This document shows, one piece after another, positions 37,591 to 50,638 of a stretch of 64,000 bases of DNA; position 1 is the stretch's first letter, and the number at the start of each line of letters is the position of its first letter. Under the pieces are notes generated by a model. That model saw nothing but the letters and a program-made list of their open reading frames with translations, ran no database searches and was not told the origin of the DNA. The DNA comes from Photorhabdus asymbiotica. Its GTDB lineage: Bacteria > Pseudomonadota > Gammaproteobacteria > Enterobacterales > Enterobacteriaceae. The position numbers and the translations under genes are program-made. The stretch covers positions 372,001-436,000 of the forward strand of contig NZ_RBLJ01000005.1 of the NCBI RefSeq assembly GCF_003634575.1. Reading direction: 5' to 3'.

Positions 37591-38052
37591 ATGTCAGAAA
37601 TTTATCAGATCGATAATTTGGACCGTGACATACTTCACGCTTTAATGGACAACGCACGTACACCTTATGCAGAGCTCGCAAAGAAATTTGCAGTCAGCCC
37701 AGGAACAATTCACGTTCGCGTAGAAAAAATGAAGCAGGCGGGGATTATCACCGGTACCAGAGTAGATATCAGTCCTAAACAACTTGGTTATGACGTTTGT
37801 TGCTTTATTGGCATTATTCTTAAGAGCGCTAAAGATTACCCATCAGCGTTGAAAAAGCTGGGTAACCTTAATGAAGTGGTTGAGGTTTATTACACAACAG
37901 GTCACTACAGCATCTTCATTAAGGTCATGTGCCGCTCAATTGAATCTCTTCAAGATGTACTTATCAACAAGATACAGACTATTGATGAAATCCAATCAAC
38001 AGAAACCCTGATCTCCTTACAAAATCCGATCATGCGGACAATTAAGCCATAA
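37591..38052 (+). CDS. asnC: Lrp/AsnC-family regulator AsnC
   Basis: 153-aa asparagine-responsive regulator. The N-terminal winged helix-turn-helix (RTPYAELAKKFAVSPGTIHVRVEKMKQAG) is followed by a C-terminal RAM effector domain (YYTTGHYSIFIKVMCRS). The ATG 37591 is chosen because GAGG lies at 37581-37584 and the length fits E. coli (152). The 166-bp divergent region with asnA probably carries its binding sites. Located next to mioC and oriC as in E. coli. Confidence 0.95.
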   Translation: MSEIYQIDNLDRDILHALMDNARTPYAELAKKFAVSPGTIHVRVEKMKQAGIITGTRVDISPKQLGYDVCCFIGIILKSAKDYPSALKKLGNLNEVVEVYYTTGHYSIFIKVMCRSIESLQDVLINKIQTIDEIQSTETLISLQNPIMRTIKP

Positions 38053-38074
38053 TATAAAATTTGTTATAACCACA

Positions 38075-38083
38075 TTATCCACA
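38075..38083 (+). promoter_or_regulatory. DnaA box in the mioC promoter
   Basis: Perfect TTATCCACA 61 bp before the mioC start. E. coli mioC has a DnaA box in its promoter and is repressed by DnaA, so the same control is likely. Confidence 0.8.
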
Positions 38084-38143
38084 GGTAGATCCCAACAGAT
38101 TCACAGAGTACAATAGCCATTCTTGAAATTTGTTGGGATAACT

Positions 38144-38584
38144 ATGGCCACTATTACTTTAATCAGCGGCAGTACCATGGGTAGCGCTGAATATGTCGCT
38201 GAACATATGGCTGAAATTCTGGAAGATGTCGGTTTTTCCACTGAAATACTGCATGGCCCTTCTTTAAATGAACTTCCTCAAGAAGGGATCTGGTTGGTAG
38301 TAACATCTACACATGGCGCTGGAGAATTACCAGAAAACATACAACCACTAGCAGAAGAAATTGCCGAACAAAAACCTGATCTCAGCAAAGTAACATTTGG
38401 TGCTGTCGGTCTTGGTAGTTCTGAATACGATACTTTCTGTGGAGCAATAAGATCGCTTGACCAACTATTGATAGAAAATGGTGCCAAACGTCTCGGTGAT
38501 CGTCTGGAAATTGACATCCAACAACACGAGATCCCCGAAGATCCCGCAGAGGAATGGGTTAAGATTTGGGCAACCTCGCTCTAA
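38144..38584 (+). CDS. mioC: Flavodoxin-like protein MioC
   Basis: 146-aa FMN-binding flavodoxin. The phosphate loop SGSTMGSAEYVAEHM lies near residue 8, and the FMN-stacking regions STHGAGELPEN and GLGSSEYDTFCGA follow. The ATG at 38144 gives the E. coli length (147). Reads directly into oriC, as in E. coli, where its transcription passes through the origin. Confidence 0.95.
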   Translation: MATITLISGSTMGSAEYVAEHMAEILEDVGFSTEILHGPSLNELPQEGIWLVVTSTHGAGELPENIQPLAEEIAEQKPDLSKVTFGAVGLGSSEYDTFCGAIRSLDQLLIENGAKRLGDRLEIDIQQHEIPEDPAEEWVKIWATSL

Positions 38585-38599
38585 TTTGAACAAAAAACA

Positions 38600-38880
38600 A
38601 GCGGTTGGTTGTGGATAACTCATATAAAAAGCCGGGGTTAACCCGTAGTTATCCATAGTATAACTATTTGACCATGATCGCTCTGTGAATAACTCCCGAT
38701 TTAGATCCCAGCTTATACCCTCTAGGATCACGGATCATTCACAACAAATGATCCTTTACAATGTTATGATCTTAATAAGAAAAAATAACTTATCCACAAA
38801 AGATCATGATCCTAATAAAAGATCTAATAAAGAGATCTTTAAATAAAAAGATCTTCTTTTAATTACCGGCGATCTCACCC
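38600..38880 (+). other. oriC: Chromosomal replication origin oriC
   Basis: It lies between mioC and mnmG, like E. coli oriC. DnaA boxes: R4 TGTGGATAA at 38610-38618, R3-like TTATCCATA at 38649-38657, R2-like TGTGAATAA at 38684-38692, M-like TCATTCACA at 38734-38742, and a perfect R1 TTATCCACA at 38790-38798. Twelve GATC sites fall within about 215 bp. A block GATCCCAGCTTATAC is identical to E. coli. The IHF region lies around 38750-38775. The AT-rich unwinding element is on the mnmG side. Bidirectional firing is inferred from family knowledge. Confidence 0.96.
38808..38862 (+). repeat. oriC duplex-unwinding 13-mers
   Basis: Four GATC-led 13-mers: 38808-38820 GATCCTAATAAAA, 38821-38833 GATCTAATAAAGA, 38834-38846 GATCTTTAAATAA and 38850-38862 GATCTTCTTTTAA. 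The first three are contiguous. E. coli is described with three (L, M, R). Confidence 0.85.
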
Positions 38881-38962
38881 ACTTGGTCTATCGCTTAAAC
38901 TTGAGTAGAATTCTCTTCCCTTAATGCACAATTAGCATTCTTACAACGAAAGGTTCATCACC

Positions 38963-40852
38963 ATGTTTTATCCAGAGCAATTTGACGTCATCATTATCGG
39001 TGGTGGTCATGCCGGTACTGAAGCTGCGATGGCAGCTGCTCGTATGGGCCGTCAAACCTTATTACTGACTCATAATATTGATACTTTGGGCCAAATGTCA
39101 TGTAACCCAGCCATCGGTGGAATCGGTAAAGGACATCTGGTTAAAGAAATTGATGCACTCGGTGGCCTAATGGCCAAAGCAACTGATCAAGCTGGTATTC
39201 AATTTAGAACCTTAAATGCCAGTAAAGGGCCTGCTGTTCGTGCAACACGTGCTCAAGCTGACAGGGTTCTTTATCGTCAAGCTATACGAACAGCATTAGA
39301 AAATCAGCCTAACCTGATGATATTCCAACAACCTGTAGAGGATCTAATTGTTGAAAACGACATGGTCATCGGTGCAGTAACCCGTATGGGGCTTAAATTC
39401 AGGGCCAAAGCTGTTGTTTTAACAGTAGGTACGTTCCTAGACGGTAAGATCCATATCGGCTTAGAAAATTACAGTGGGGGAAGGGCTGGCGATCCCCCAG
39501 CAATTTCATTATCACAACGCTTACGCGAACTACCTTTACGTGTAAACAGATTAAAAACAGGTACACCACCGCGTATTGATGCCAGAACTATTGATTTTAG
39601 CCAATTAACCCAACAATTAGGTGATACTCCAACGCCAGTATTCTCTTTCCTTGGGAATGCGGGACAACATCCACAACAGATGCCATGTTATATCACCCAC
39701 ACCAATGAAAAAACGCATGATGTGATTCGAAACAACTTGGATCGCAGCCCTATGTATGCAGGGATCATTGAAGGGATCGGTCCACGCTACTGCCCTTCGA
39801 TCGAAGATAAAGTCATGCGCTTTGCGGATCGTAATGCTCATCAGATTTTCCTTGAGCCGGAAGGATTAACTAGCAACGAAATTTATCCAAATGGTATTTC
39901 TACCAGTTTGCCATTCGATGTACAGATGCAAATTGTTCACTCCATGAAAGGGATGGAAAACGCCCGTATCGTTCGGCCTGGTTACGCAATAGAATACGAT
40001 TTCTTTGATCCAAGAGATCTAAAACAAACACTGGAGAGTAAATTTATACACGGCTTATTCTTTGCTGGGCAAATTAATGGTACGACAGGTTATGAAGAAG
40101 CTGCGGCTCAAGGTCTTTTGGCAGGTCTTAATGCAGCTCGTTATGCTACAGAAGAAGAAGGGTGGTTCCCTCGCCGTGATCAAGCTTATATTGGCGTTCT
40201 GGTTGATGATTTATGTACTTTAGGTACTAAAGAACCATACCGTATGTTTACTTCCCGAGCTGAATATCGCCTGATGTTACGTGAAGATAATGCAGACCTT
40301 CGCCTAACAGAAAAAGGACGCAAATTAGGACTGGTGGATGATTCGCGCTGGGAGCATTATTGCCGTAAAGTGGAAATGATTGAACAAGAACGTCAACGTC
40401 TACGTAATATTTGGATTCATCCCCATTCTAATAATCTTATTGATATCAATGATATACTAAAAACGCCATTATCGAAAGAAGCCAATGGTGAAGATTTACT
40501 ACGCCGTCCTGAAATGAATTATGAACTTTTGACGTCATTGCCTCTGTTTTCACCTGGCCTTAAAGAGCCACAGACAGCTGATCAAGTTGAAATTCAAGTC
40601 AAATACGAAGGGTATATTGCCCGTCAGCAGGAAGAAATTGAAAAACAATTACGTAATGAAAACACGTCATTACCGATTGATCTCGATTATTGCCAGATCA
40701 GTGGTCTTTCTAATGAAGTTGTCGCTAAACTCAATGATCACAAACCAAGCTCAATTGGTCAGGCTTCGCGTATTTCAGGAATAACACCTGCTGCAATTTC
40801 TATTTTGCTTGTATGGCTGAAAAAACAAGGATTACTGCGCCGCAGTGCCTGA
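38963..40852 (+). CDS. mnmG: tRNA uridine-5-carboxymethylaminomethyl modification enzyme MnmG
   Basis: 629-aa FAD enzyme (GidA) that with MnmE modifies wobble U34 of several tRNAs. The FAD-binding [19 protein letters not shown] is near residue 12, the glycine-rich [19 protein letters not shown] follows, the Cys-containing [18 protein letters not shown] region comes next, and the C-terminal helical MnmE-binding domain completes it. Length equals E. coli (629). Transcribed away from oriC. Confidence 0.97.
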   Translation: MFYPEQFDVIIIGGGHAGTEAAMAAARMGRQTLLLTHNIDTLGQMSCNPAIGGIGKGHLVKEIDALGGLMAKATDQAGIQFRTLNASKGPAVRATRAQADRVLYRQAIRTALENQPNLMIFQQPVEDLIVENDMVIGAVTRMGLKFRAKAVVLTVGTFLDGKIHIGLENYSGGRAGDPPAISLSQRLRELPLRVNRLKTGTPPRIDARTIDFSQLTQQLGDTPTPVFSFLGNAGQHPQQMPCYITHTNEKTHDVIRNNLDRSPMYAGIIEGIGPRYCPSIEDKVMRFADRNAHQIFLEPEGLTSNEIYPNGISTSLPFDVQMQIVHSMKGMENARIVRPGYAIEYDFFDPRDLKQTLESKFIHGLFFAGQINGTTGYEEAAAQGLLAGLNAARYATEEEGWFPRRDQAYIGVLVDDLCTLGTKEPYRMFTSRAEYRLMLREDNADLRLTEKGRKLGLVDDSRWEHYCRKVEMIEQERQRLRNIWIHPHSNNLIDINDILKTPLSKEANGEDLLRRPEMNYELLTSLPLFSPGLKEPQTADQVEIQVKYEGYIARQQEEIEKQLRNENTSLPIDLDYCQISGLSNEVVAKLNDHKPSSIGQASRISGITPAAISILLVWLKKQGLLRRSA

Positions 40853-40865
40853 GAGGATCTTTATT

Positions 40866-41486
40866 GTGCTTAACAAACTGGAATTATTGCTGACTAAAGC
40901 AAGAATAAAACTTTCACAACAGCAAAAACAGCAGCTTATAGCCTATGTTGATATGCTCAATAAGTGGAATAAAACCTATAACCTCACATCTGTTCGTGAT
41001 CCTGAGCAGATGTTAGTGCGTCATATCATGGACAGCATTATTGTCAGTCCCTATCTGCAAGGTTATCGTTTTATAGACGTAGGAACCGGTCCGGGATTGC
41101 CGGGAATTCCGTTAGCTATTGTTCGTCCAGATTCTCATTTCACATTGCTGGATAGTTTAGGTAAAAGAGTCAGATTTTTGCGCCAAGTCCAGCATGAACT
41201 TAGTTTAGCAAATATCGAGCCAGTGCAAAGTAGGGTTGAAGAGTATCTTTCTGGGCCACCTTTTGATGGCGTTATAAGTCGAGCTTTTGCTTCACTGCAA
41301 GATATGGTCTCTTGGTGCAATCATTTATCTAAGCCTATTCATGGACGTTTCTATGCGCTTAAAGGTGTACTTCCTGAAGAGGAACTTACTATGTTACCTT
41401 CCGGAATATCTGTCGATTCAGTTATTCAGTTAGATGTTCCCGAATTGGAAGGGCAGCGCCATCTGGTTATCCTTAAATCAAACTAA
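40866..41486 (+). CDS. rsmG: 16S rRNA m7G527 methyltransferase RsmG
   Basis: 206-aa AdoMet-dependent methyltransferase (GidB). The AdoMet motif [18 protein letters not shown] and [15 protein letters not shown] are present. GTG at 40866 is chosen because the protein then begins VLNKLELLL like E. coli MLNKLSLLL, with AGAGG upstream; the in-frame ATG at 40845 lies within mnmG. 13 bp after mnmG. Confidence 0.94.
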   Translation: MLNKLELLLTKARIKLSQQQKQQLIAYVDMLNKWNKTYNLTSVRDPEQMLVRHIMDSIIVSPYLQGYRFIDVGTGPGLPGIPLAIVRPDSHFTLLDSLGKRVRFLRQVQHELSLANIEPVQSRVEEYLSGPPFDGVISRAFASLQDMVSWCNHLSKPIHGRFYALKGVLPEEELTMLPSGISVDSVIQLDVPELEGQRHLVILKSN

Positions 41487-41513
41487 TTTTGTTATTTGTC
41501 AATAAAGTTATAA

Positions 41514-41564
41514 ATAATTAGTGATGTTGAGCACAATTATACTGTAGTCAACATCACTAATTAT
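41514..41564. repeat. 17-bp perfect inverted repeat after rsmG
   Basis: Arms 41514-41530 and 41548-41564 are perfect reverse complements (ATAATTAGTGATGTTGA and partner) around a 17-nt loop. There is no clear T run, so it is either an unusual terminator/mRNA end or a small mobile-repeat scar. Confidence 0.7.
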
Positions 41565-41835
41565 GATTTGTCTCGTTTCAGCTTTAATTTACCGAGTTAT
41601 TACATAAAAATAACACTATCTCGATATTAAGATAGTTGAGCTTTTAAAAAGCAGATAAAGCGTTTTTTCATCAGATTTGCTTTTTTAAAACAACTTAAAA
41701 TTAGTTTGGTCATTTAAGTCAATAATATAATAACCTTATTTTCAATAGCTAAAATTAACATTTTGATTTAATTGAGAATATATTTTATTTTTATTTATGG
41801 TAAATGTTAAAAATAATTAATAAATGAAAATTTTC

Positions 41836-41851
41836 TGTGATTTAAATCACA
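41836..41851. promoter_or_regulatory. Perfect CRP-type palindrome upstream of atpI
   Basis: TGTGATTTAAATCACA is a fully symmetric TGTGA-N6-TCACA, 245 bp before atpI and about 160 bp upstream of the predicted -35. CRP binding is an inference from consensus. Confidence 0.65.
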
Positions 41852-42012
41852 TTTAAATTTGAAAGTATGAAATTATTAAAAACAAAAAATCAGTACAATA
41901 ATTAGCTTGTGATTTGGTGCCAAAGTAAAAAATTTAAATAATTGTTCACCTTTTCGCTACTTATGGATTGAATTCATTTTGGCTGCCCGTATAATTTGCA
42001 CGTTTTTGTCAC

Positions 42013-42041
42013 TTGACACTCTTAAGTAAAGGCAGTTTTAT
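42013..42041 (+). promoter_or_regulatory. atp operon promoter
   Basis: Consensus -35 TTGACA at 42013-42018 and a weaker -10 TTTTAT at 42036-42041, spacer 17 bp, about 50 bp before the atpI start. Confidence 0.65.
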
Positions 42042-42095
42042 ACAACACTCAGCAAAACCTGATATGCAAAGCGTGCAGGGGAGAAAACAAAAGTC

Positions 42096-42473
42096 ATGTC
42101 TGTATCCCTTTACAGCGGTAAAATTGCACTGAAACTGCTATTTTTGCAGTTAATGACTTTTGTTATTCTCAGTGTGGCTTTTTGTACCAAAAGTATAGAA
42201 TGGGGCGCTTCTGCTTTTGCTGGTGGATTAGCATGTTGGTTACCAAATGCCATCTTTATGCTATTTGCTGGTTTTCAAAAAGCAAAGGGAGAAGACGTTT
42301 CTGTGCGTGTTGCATGGTCTTTCGCTATTGGCGAAGGGGTGAAAGTTATTATTACGATAGCTGTGCTGATTGTTGCTTTAGGGGTGTTTAAAGCGGCGTT
42401 TGTACCGCTAGGTTTGGCTTATTTAGTGGTGCTGATTGTGCAGATCATCGCATCAGCTGTGATAAACGGTTAG
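42096..42473 (+). CDS. atpI: ATP synthase accessory protein AtpI
   Basis: 125-aa membrane protein with four hydrophobic helices, an assembly aid for the c-ring. First gene of the atp operon, as in E. coli (126 aa). GGGG lies about 13 bp upstream, so initiation may be weak. 30 bp before atpB. Confidence 0.92.
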   Translation: MSVSLYSGKIALKLLFLQLMTFVILSVAFCTKSIEWGASAFAGGLACWLPNAIFMLFAGFQKAKGEDVSVRVAWSFAIGEGVKVIITIAVLIVALGVFKAAFVPLGLAYLVVLIVQIIASAVING

Positions 42474-43328
<855 letters not shown>

Positions 43329-43358
43329 TTTTTACCACAATAACTGTGTTTTAACTGA

Positions 43359-43616
<258 letters not shown>

Positions 43617-43672
43617 TTTGTAAAAAAATTAGAAACTACGTCAACTCATTAATTTAAAAGAGGTATTGTGCT

Positions 43673-44143
43673 GTGAATCTTAATGCAACAATCCTCGGCC
43701 AGGCCATTGCGTTTGTCCTGTTTGTTATGTTCTGTATGAAGTTTGTATGGCCACCAATTATGGCGGCCATTGAAAAGCGTCAAAAGGAAATTGCTGACGG
43801 CTTATCTTCTGCGGAACGTGCCAAGAAGGACCTGGACTTAGCGCAAGCCAATGCGACCGACCAAATGAAGAGAGCAAAAGCTGAAGCTCAGGTCATCATT
43901 GAACAGGCTAATAAACAAAAAGCCCAGATCCTTGATGATGCAAAAGCTGAAGCTGAGCTGGAACGTAACCGAATCGTAGCGCAAGCTCAGGCAGAAATTG
44001 ATGCCGAACGTAAGCGTGCTCGGGAGGAGTTACGTAAGCAGGTCGCTATGTTGGCTATCGCAGGTGCCGAGAAAATCATCGAACGTTCCGTGGATGAAGC
44101 TGCTAACAGCGACATCGTTGATAAACTGGTCGCTGAACTGTAA
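43673..44143 (+). CDS. atpF: ATP synthase F0 subunit b
   Basis: 156-aa peripheral-stalk subunit: one N-terminal helix in the membrane, then a long charged coiled coil (about residues 30-130, rich in K/E/A). Begins with GTG ([17 protein letters not shown]) preceded by AGAGG. Same length as E. coli (156). Confidence 0.97.
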   Translation: MNLNATILGQAIAFVLFVMFCMKFVWPPIMAAIEKRQKEIADGLSSAERAKKDLDLAQANATDQMKRAKAEAQVIIEQANKQKAQILDDAKAEAELERNRIVAQAQAEIDAERKRAREELRKQVAMLAIAGAEKIIERSVDEAANSDIVDKLVAEL

Positions 44144-44155
44144 GGAGGGAGGGGC

Positions 44156-44689
44156 ATGTCTGAATTTGCTACTGTAGCTCGCCCCTACGCCAAAGCAGCT
44201 TTTGACTTTGCTGTGGAAAAACAATCGCTCGAACAATGGCAGAATATGCTGGCGTTCACAGCTGAAGTGACTCGTAATGAGCAAGTTGGTGAATTGCTTT
44301 CCGGTTCATTGGCATCGGAAACGTTAGCCAATACTTTTATCGCAATTTGCGGTGAACAGGTCGATGAACATGCTCAGAACTTTATTCGTATAATGGCAGA
44401 AAACGGCCGCTTATTGGCGTTACCGGAAGTTTTGCAGCAATTTATTCAATTGCGTGCGTCACTTGAATCAACTGTTGATGTTGAAGTAATTTCTGCTACC
44501 GAACTGAGTGAGCAACAGCTGGCTAAAATTTCTACGGCGATGGAAAAACGTCTGTCACGCAAAGTTAAGCTGAATTGCAAAATTGATAAGTCTGTTATTG
44601 CTGGTGTGGTAGTCCGCGCAGGTGATTTGGTGATTGATGGCAGTATTCGTGGCCGTTTAGATCGCTTAACAGACGTCTTGCAGTCTTAA
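44156..44689 (+). CDS. atpH: ATP synthase F1 subunit delta
   Basis: 177-aa stator subunit linking b to the alpha3beta3 head. [18 protein letters not shown] opens it, and the C-terminal [20 protein letters not shown] is typical. GGAGGG lies just upstream. Length equals E. coli (177). Confidence 0.97.
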   Translation: MSEFATVARPYAKAAFDFAVEKQSLEQWQNMLAFTAEVTRNEQVGELLSGSLASETLANTFIAICGEQVDEHAQNFIRIMAENGRLLALPEVLQQFIQLRASLESTVDVEVISATELSEQQLAKISTAMEKRLSRKVKLNCKIDKSVIAGVVVRAGDLVIDGSIRGRLDRLTDVLQS

Positions 44690-44703
44690 GGGGACTGGAG
44701 CAT

Positions 44704-46245
44704 ATGCAACTGAATTCCACCGAAATCAGCGAACTGATCAAGCAGCGCATTGCTCAGTTCAATGTAGTGAGTGAAGCTCACAATGAAGGTACGATTGTAT
44801 CCGTTAACGACGGTATCATTCGTATTCACGGTTTAGCCGAAGTTATGCAGGGTGAAATGATCGCGCTGCCTGGTAACCGTTATGCAATCGCGCTGAACCT
44901 GGAGCGTGACTCCGTGGGTGCGGTTGTGATGGGCCCATATGCTGACTTAGCAGAAGGCATGAAGGTCAAATGTACTGGCCGTATTCTTGAAGTACCCGTT
45001 GGTCGAGGTCTGCTTGGTCGTGTAGTAAACACTCTGGGCGAACCAATCGATGGTAAAGGTCCTGTTGAGCATGATGGTTTCTCTGCTGTTGAAATGATTG
45101 CTCCGGGTGTTATCGACCGTCAATCCGTTGATCAGCCGGTACAGACTGGTTATAAATCTGTTGACGCTATGATCCCAATTGGTCGAGGTCAACGTGAACT
45201 GGTTATCGGTGACCGTCAGACGGGTAAAACAGCATTGGCTATTGATGCAATCATTAACCAGCGCGATTCAGGCATTAAATGTGTTTATGTCGCCGTTGGT
45301 CAAAAAGCTTCGACTATTGCGAACGTAGTTCGTAAATTAGAGGAGCATGGTGCTCTTGCCAATACTATTGTAGTCGTTGCGACTGCTTCAGAATCTGCTG
45401 CATTGCAATATTTGGCACCATATTCTGGTTGTGCAATGGGCGAATATTTCCGCGATCGCGGTGAAGATGCGCTGATTGTTTATGATGATTTATCTAAGCA
45501 AGCTGTTGCTTATCGTCAAATTTCTCTGTTGCTCCGTCGTCCACCAGGACGTGAAGCATTCCCTGGTGATGTTTTCTATTTGCACTCCCGTTTGCTGGAA
45601 CGTGCTGCGCGTGTTAACGCTGAATATGTAGAAAAATTCACGAATGGCGAAGTGAAAGGTAAAACAGGTTCTCTGACAGCTCTGCCTATCATTGAGACTC
45701 AAGCTGGTGACGTATCAGCATTCGTACCAACAAACGTTATTTCAATTACTGATGGTCAGATCTTCTTAGAATCCAGCCTGTTCAACGCGGGTATTCGTCC
45801 GGCAGTTAACCCTGGGATTTCCGTATCCCGTGTAGGTGGTGCTGCTCAGACTAAAATCGTGAAGAAATTGTCTGGTGGTATTCGTACTGCTCTGGCTCAG
45901 TATCGCGAACTGGCAGCATTTTCTCAGTTTGCTTCAGACCTTGATGATGCAACTCGTAAGCAGTTGGATCATGGTCAGAAAGTCACTGAATTGCTGAAAC
46001 AAAAACAGTATGCTCCGATGTCTGTTGCGCAACAGTCACTGTCTCTGTTTTCTGCGGAACGTGGTTATCTGGAAGATGTCGAAATCGCTAAGATTATTGA
46101 TTTCGAGTCTGCGCTGCTTGCGTATGCCAGCCGTGAACATGCTGATCTTCTAAAAGAGATTGACCAGTCTGGTGGTTACAATGAAGAGATCGAAGCGAAG
46201 CTGAAAGCTCTGCTCGATTCCTTCAAAGCAACTCAGTCCTGGTAA
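44704..46245 (+). CDS. atpA: ATP synthase F1 subunit alpha
   Basis: 513-aa non-catalytic nucleotide-binding subunit. P-loop GDRQTGKTA near residue 169, and the alpha signature [17 protein letters not shown]. Same length as E. coli (513). Confidence 0.98.
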   Translation: MQLNSTEISELIKQRIAQFNVVSEAHNEGTIVSVNDGIIRIHGLAEVMQGEMIALPGNRYAIALNLERDSVGAVVMGPYADLAEGMKVKCTGRILEVPVGRGLLGRVVNTLGEPIDGKGPVEHDGFSAVEMIAPGVIDRQSVDQPVQTGYKSVDAMIPIGRGQRELVIGDRQTGKTALAIDAIINQRDSGIKCVYVAVGQKASTIANVVRKLEEHGALANTIVVVATASESAALQYLAPYSGCAMGEYFRDRGEDALIVYDDLSKQAVAYRQISLLLRRPPGREAFPGDVFYLHSRLLERAARVNAEYVEKFTNGEVKGKTGSLTALPIIETQAGDVSAFVPTNVISITDGQIFLESSLFNAGIRPAVNPGISVSRVGGAAQTKIVKKLSGGIRTALAQYRELAAFSQFASDLDDATRKQLDHGQKVTELLKQKQYAPMSVAQQSLSLFSAERGYLEDVEIAKIIDFESALLAYASREHADLLKEIDQSGGYNEEIEAKLKALLDSFKATQSW

Positions 46246-46303
46246 CACTATTCGGCCCAGTTTAATTAAACATGGGCCGTCTGGTTAATGAGGAGAATCA
46301 GGA

Positions 46304-47167
46304 ATGGCCGGCGCAAAAGAAATACGTACCAAGATCGCCAGCGTGCAAAACACGCAAAAAATCACTAAAGCGATGGAGATGGTTGCTGCGTCCAAAATGC
46401 GTAAAACGCAGGATCGCATGGCGGCCAGCCGTCCTTATGCAGAAACCATACGTAGCGTGATTGGTCACCTTGCGTTAGGTAATCTGGAATATAAACATCC
46501 ATACCTTGAAGAACGTGAAATTAAACGTGTCGGGTATCTGGTTGTTTCTACCGATCGTGGCTTGTGTGGTGGTTTGAATACTAATTTATTCAAAAAGCTG
46601 ATGTTAGACATGAAAGGCTGGTCTGATAAAGGTGTCCAGTGTGATCTGGCGCTTATCGGCTCTAAGGCTGCTTCTTTCTTTGCATCTGTTGGGGGCAATA
46701 TCGTTGCTCAGGTTACAGGCATGGGAGATAACCCTTCACTGTCCGAATTGATCGGGCCGGTTAATATCATGTTACGGGCATACGATGAAGGACGTCTGGA
46801 TAAATTGTATGTGGTGACAAACAAGTTCATTAATACAATGTCTCAGGAACCGACTATTACTCAGTTATTGCCTCTGCCTGCCGGAGATGATGAGACGTTG
46901 AAGAAGAAATCCTGGGACTATTTATATGAACCTGATCCTAAGGCGTTGCTGGATATACTGCTGCGTCGTTATGTAGAATCGCAGGTTTATCAGGGCGTCG
47001 TTGAAAACCTGGCTAGTGAACAGGCCGCAAGAATGGTGGCGATGAAAGCCGCGACTGATAATGGTGGCAGCCTGATCAAAGAGCTGCAGTTGGTTTATAA
47101 CAAAGCTCGTCAGGCCAGCATAACTCAGGAGTTGACCGAGATTGTCTCGGGTGCTTCCGCGGTTTAA
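46304..47167 (+). CDS. atpG: ATP synthase F1 subunit gamma
   Basis: 287-aa rotor shaft subunit. N-terminal coiled coil [20 protein letters not shown] and the C-terminal signature [21 protein letters not shown] lies 8 bp upstream of the ATG. Length equals E. coli (287). Confidence 0.98.
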   Translation: MAGAKEIRTKIASVQNTQKITKAMEMVAASKMRKTQDRMAASRPYAETIRSVIGHLALGNLEYKHPYLEEREIKRVGYLVVSTDRGLCGGLNTNLFKKLMLDMKGWSDKGVQCDLALIGSKAASFFASVGGNIVAQVTGMGDNPSLSELIGPVNIMLRAYDEGRLDKLYVVTNKFINTMSQEPTITQLLPLPAGDDETLKKKSWDYLYEPDPKALLDILLRRYVESQVYQGVVENLASEQAARMVAMKAATDNGGSLIKELQLVYNKARQASITQELTEIVSGASAV

Positions 47168-47174
47168 CAGCTAG

Positions 47175-48584
<1,410 letters not shown>

Positions 48585-48605
48585 TACGGCTGACCGGAGG
48601 TTGAC

Positions 48606-49028
48606 ATGGCTGCAATGACTTACCATCTGAATGTTGTCAGTGCTGAAAGCCGGATGTTTGACGGCTTAGTACAGAAAATTCAGGTGACAGGTAGTGAAGG
48701 TGAATTGGGGATTTACCCAGGACACGCCCCACTACTTACTGCCATAAAACCTGGCATGGTACGTATTGTTAAGCAGTTCGGTGAAGAAGAGGTAATTTAC
48801 CTTTCTGGTGGTATCCTTGAGGTACAACCGAGCGGCGTTATCGTACTAGCTGACACTGCGATCCGTGGTAAAGATTTGGATGAAGCTAAGGCGTTGGAAT
48901 CTAAGCGTAAAGCTGAAGAACACATCCGCAATTCTCACGGTGATGTTGACTATGCTCAGGCATCAGCTGAATTGTCTAAAGCGATTGCAAAACTTCGTGT
49001 AATCGAGTTGACAAAAAAGGCAATGTAA
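48606..49028 (+). CDS. atpC: ATP synthase F1 subunit epsilon
   Basis: 140-aa subunit coupling gamma to the c-ring and inhibiting ATP hydrolysis. N-terminal beta sandwich ([30 protein letters not shown]) and a C-terminal helical hairpin ([19 protein letters not shown]). CGGAGG lies just before the start. A terminator follows. Confidence 0.97.
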   Translation: MAAMTYHLNVVSAESRMFDGLVQKIQVTGSEGELGIYPGHAPLLTAIKPGMVRIVKQFGEEEVIYLSGGILEVQPSGVIVLADTAIRGKDLDEAKALESKRKAEEHIRNSHGDVDYAQASAELSKAIAKLRVIELTKKAM

Positions 49029-49048
49029 TACAGGCAGTTAAAGAAAAG

Positions 49049-49082
49049 AAGCCAGTTGGTGTAAGCTAACTGGCTTTTTTGT
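49049..49082 (+). terminator. atp operon terminator
   Basis: 8-bp stem AGCCAGTT / AACTGGCT with a 10-nt loop and six T's, 21 nt after the atpC stop. Confidence 0.92.
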
Positions 49083-49158
49083 ATTGCGAAATATGTAGTA
49101 ATTTATCTCGCAAACAGGTTTACTTTTTTTATCTTAAATTGGAGTTATCAGGTTTCTT

Positions 49159-50529
49159 ATGTCTAACAGTGCAAAAAGTGTTGTTATCCTTGCTGCGGGT
49201 AAAGGAACCCGTATGTATTCTGATCTCCCTAAAGTTTTACACTTGCTGGCAGGTAAACCTATGGTTCAGCATGTGATTGATACTGCAATGGCATTGGGCG
49301 CTAAAAATGTTCATTTGGTGTATGGGCATGGTGGTGATCTGATGAAGCAGACTCTTTCTGAGCAAAAATTGAATTGGGTATTACAAGAGGAACAGTTAGG
49401 GACTGGTCATGCAATGCAGCAGGCAGCGCCACATTTTACTGATGATGAAGATATTCTGATGTTATATGGCGATGTACCTCTTATTGGTACGGATACCCTT
49501 GAGCGTCTGTTGGCTGCTAAACCTGAAGGTGGTATTGGTTTATTGACAGCAATTCTGGATAATCCAACAGGTTATGGTCGTATTATTCGTAAAAATGGGG
49601 ACGTGACTGGAATCATTGAGCAAAAAGACGCAACTGAAGAGCAGTGTAAAATCAGTGAAATTAACACAGGTATTTTGGTTGCTAATGGTGGTGATTTAAA
49701 ACGTTGGTTATCCCAATTGGATAATAACAACGCTCAGGGTGAATATTACATTACTGATGTGATTGCCTTGGCTCATAAAGAAGGCCGAAAAATTGAAGCA
49801 GTACATCCAAGACGTTTGAGTGAAATGGAAGGTGTAAATAACCGCCTACAACTTTCTACTCTTGAACGTATTTATCAATCTGAACAGGCGGAAAAGTTAT
49901 TGTTGGCCGGCGTTATGCTGCTAGATCCTACCCGTTTTGATTTGCGTGGCACGTTGATTCATGGCCGTGATGTCGTTATTGATACTAATGTTATTATCGA
50001 AGGCAATGTAACTCTCGGAAATAACGTGCTGATTGGCACAGGTTGCGTACTGAAGAACTGCATTATTGGTGATGATTCTATTCTTAGTCCATATACAGTC
50101 ATTGAAGATTCTGAAATGGGGGTTGGTTGTACTGTTGGGCCTTTTGCCCGTTTACGTCCCGGCTCTAAACTTGCGGAAAAAGCCCATGTAGGGAATTTCG
50201 TTGAAATGAAGAAGTCTTATCTGGGTAAAGGTTCTAAGGCGGGACATCTGACTTATCTTGGTGATGCTGATATTGGTAGTGATGTAAACATTGGTGCAGG
50301 TACTATTACCTGTAACTACGATGGTGCTAATAAATTTAAAACTATTATTGGTGATAACGTTTTTGTTGGTTCTAATACCCAACTTGTTGCTCCAGTGACA
50401 ATTGCTAAAGGCGCTACAATTGGTGCAGGGACGACAGTGACGAAAAATGTTGCTGAAGATGAACTGGTAGTGAGCAGAACTAAGCAAACACATATTCAGG
50501 GGTGGAAACGCCCTGTTAAGAAAAAATAA
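49159..50529 (+). CDS. glmU: Bifunctional UDP-GlcNAc pyrophosphorylase / GlcN-1-P acetyltransferase
   Basis: 456-aa trimeric enzyme making UDP-GlcNAc for peptidoglycan and LPS. N-terminal uridylyltransferase [19 protein letters not shown]-terminal left-handed beta-helix of hexapeptide repeats ([15 protein letters not shown] onward) with the acetyl-CoA site [16 protein letters not shown] segment. Length equals E. coli (456). Followed by glmS with 109 bp between. Confidence 0.97.
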   Translation: MSNSAKSVVILAAGKGTRMYSDLPKVLHLLAGKPMVQHVIDTAMALGAKNVHLVYGHGGDLMKQTLSEQKLNWVLQEEQLGTGHAMQQAAPHFTDDEDILMLYGDVPLIGTDTLERLLAAKPEGGIGLLTAILDNPTGYGRIIRKNGDVTGIIEQKDATEEQCKISEINTGILVANGGDLKRWLSQLDNNNAQGEYYITDVIALAHKEGRKIEAVHPRRLSEMEGVNNRLQLSTLERIYQSEQAEKLLLAGVMLLDPTRFDLRGTLIHGRDVVIDTNVIIEGNVTLGNNVLIGTGCVLKNCIIGDDSILSPYTVIEDSEMGVGCTVGPFARLRPGSKLAEKAHVGNFVEMKKSYLGKGSKAGHLTYLGDADIGSDVNIGAGTITCNYDGANKFKTIIGDNVFVGSNTQLVAPVTIAKGATIGAGTTVTKNVAEDELVVSRTKQTHIQGWKRPVKKK

Positions 50530-50601
50530 AATAATAATCCCCACTCTACAGGCTCGGGGACCGGCAAAGCCGGACAACAATCAGGCTCGTGACATTATAT
50601 A

Positions 50602-50625
50602 AGGGCTTTCATCGGCCCTGTTTTT
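50602..50625 (+). promoter_or_regulatory. glmS leader hairpin
   Basis: Stem AGGGC / GCCCT (8-nt loop) followed by six T's, 13 nt before the glmS start. A second small stem CCGGC-AAA-GCCGG lies at about 50561-50573. E. coli glmS has a leader controlled by the sRNA GlmZ. Equivalent control here, or partial termination, is inference. Confidence 0.5.
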
Positions 50626-50638
50626 AGGAATAGAACTG

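Larger units (their letters stand above)
41487..42095 (+). promoter_or_regulatory. rsmG-atpI regulatory region
   Basis: 609 bp, no gene, very AT-rich (a spacer of similar size exists in E. coli). It contains, in order, a long hairpin (41514-41564), a perfect CRP-type palindrome (41836-41851) and the atp promoter (42013-42041). TTTTT tracts around 41655-41690 carry no clear signal. Confidence 0.7.

Noticed and set aside
38600..38962. CRISPR-like reading of the evenly spaced GATC 13-mers
   Set aside because: The repeats are AT-rich oriC 13-mers directly abutting, without spacers; no cas gene and no CRISPR array was seen anywhere in the window.
50152..50580. Antisense 142-codon frame over glmU
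   Set aside because: Shadow of glmU hexapeptide-repeat coding; no ribosome site and no family resemblance.
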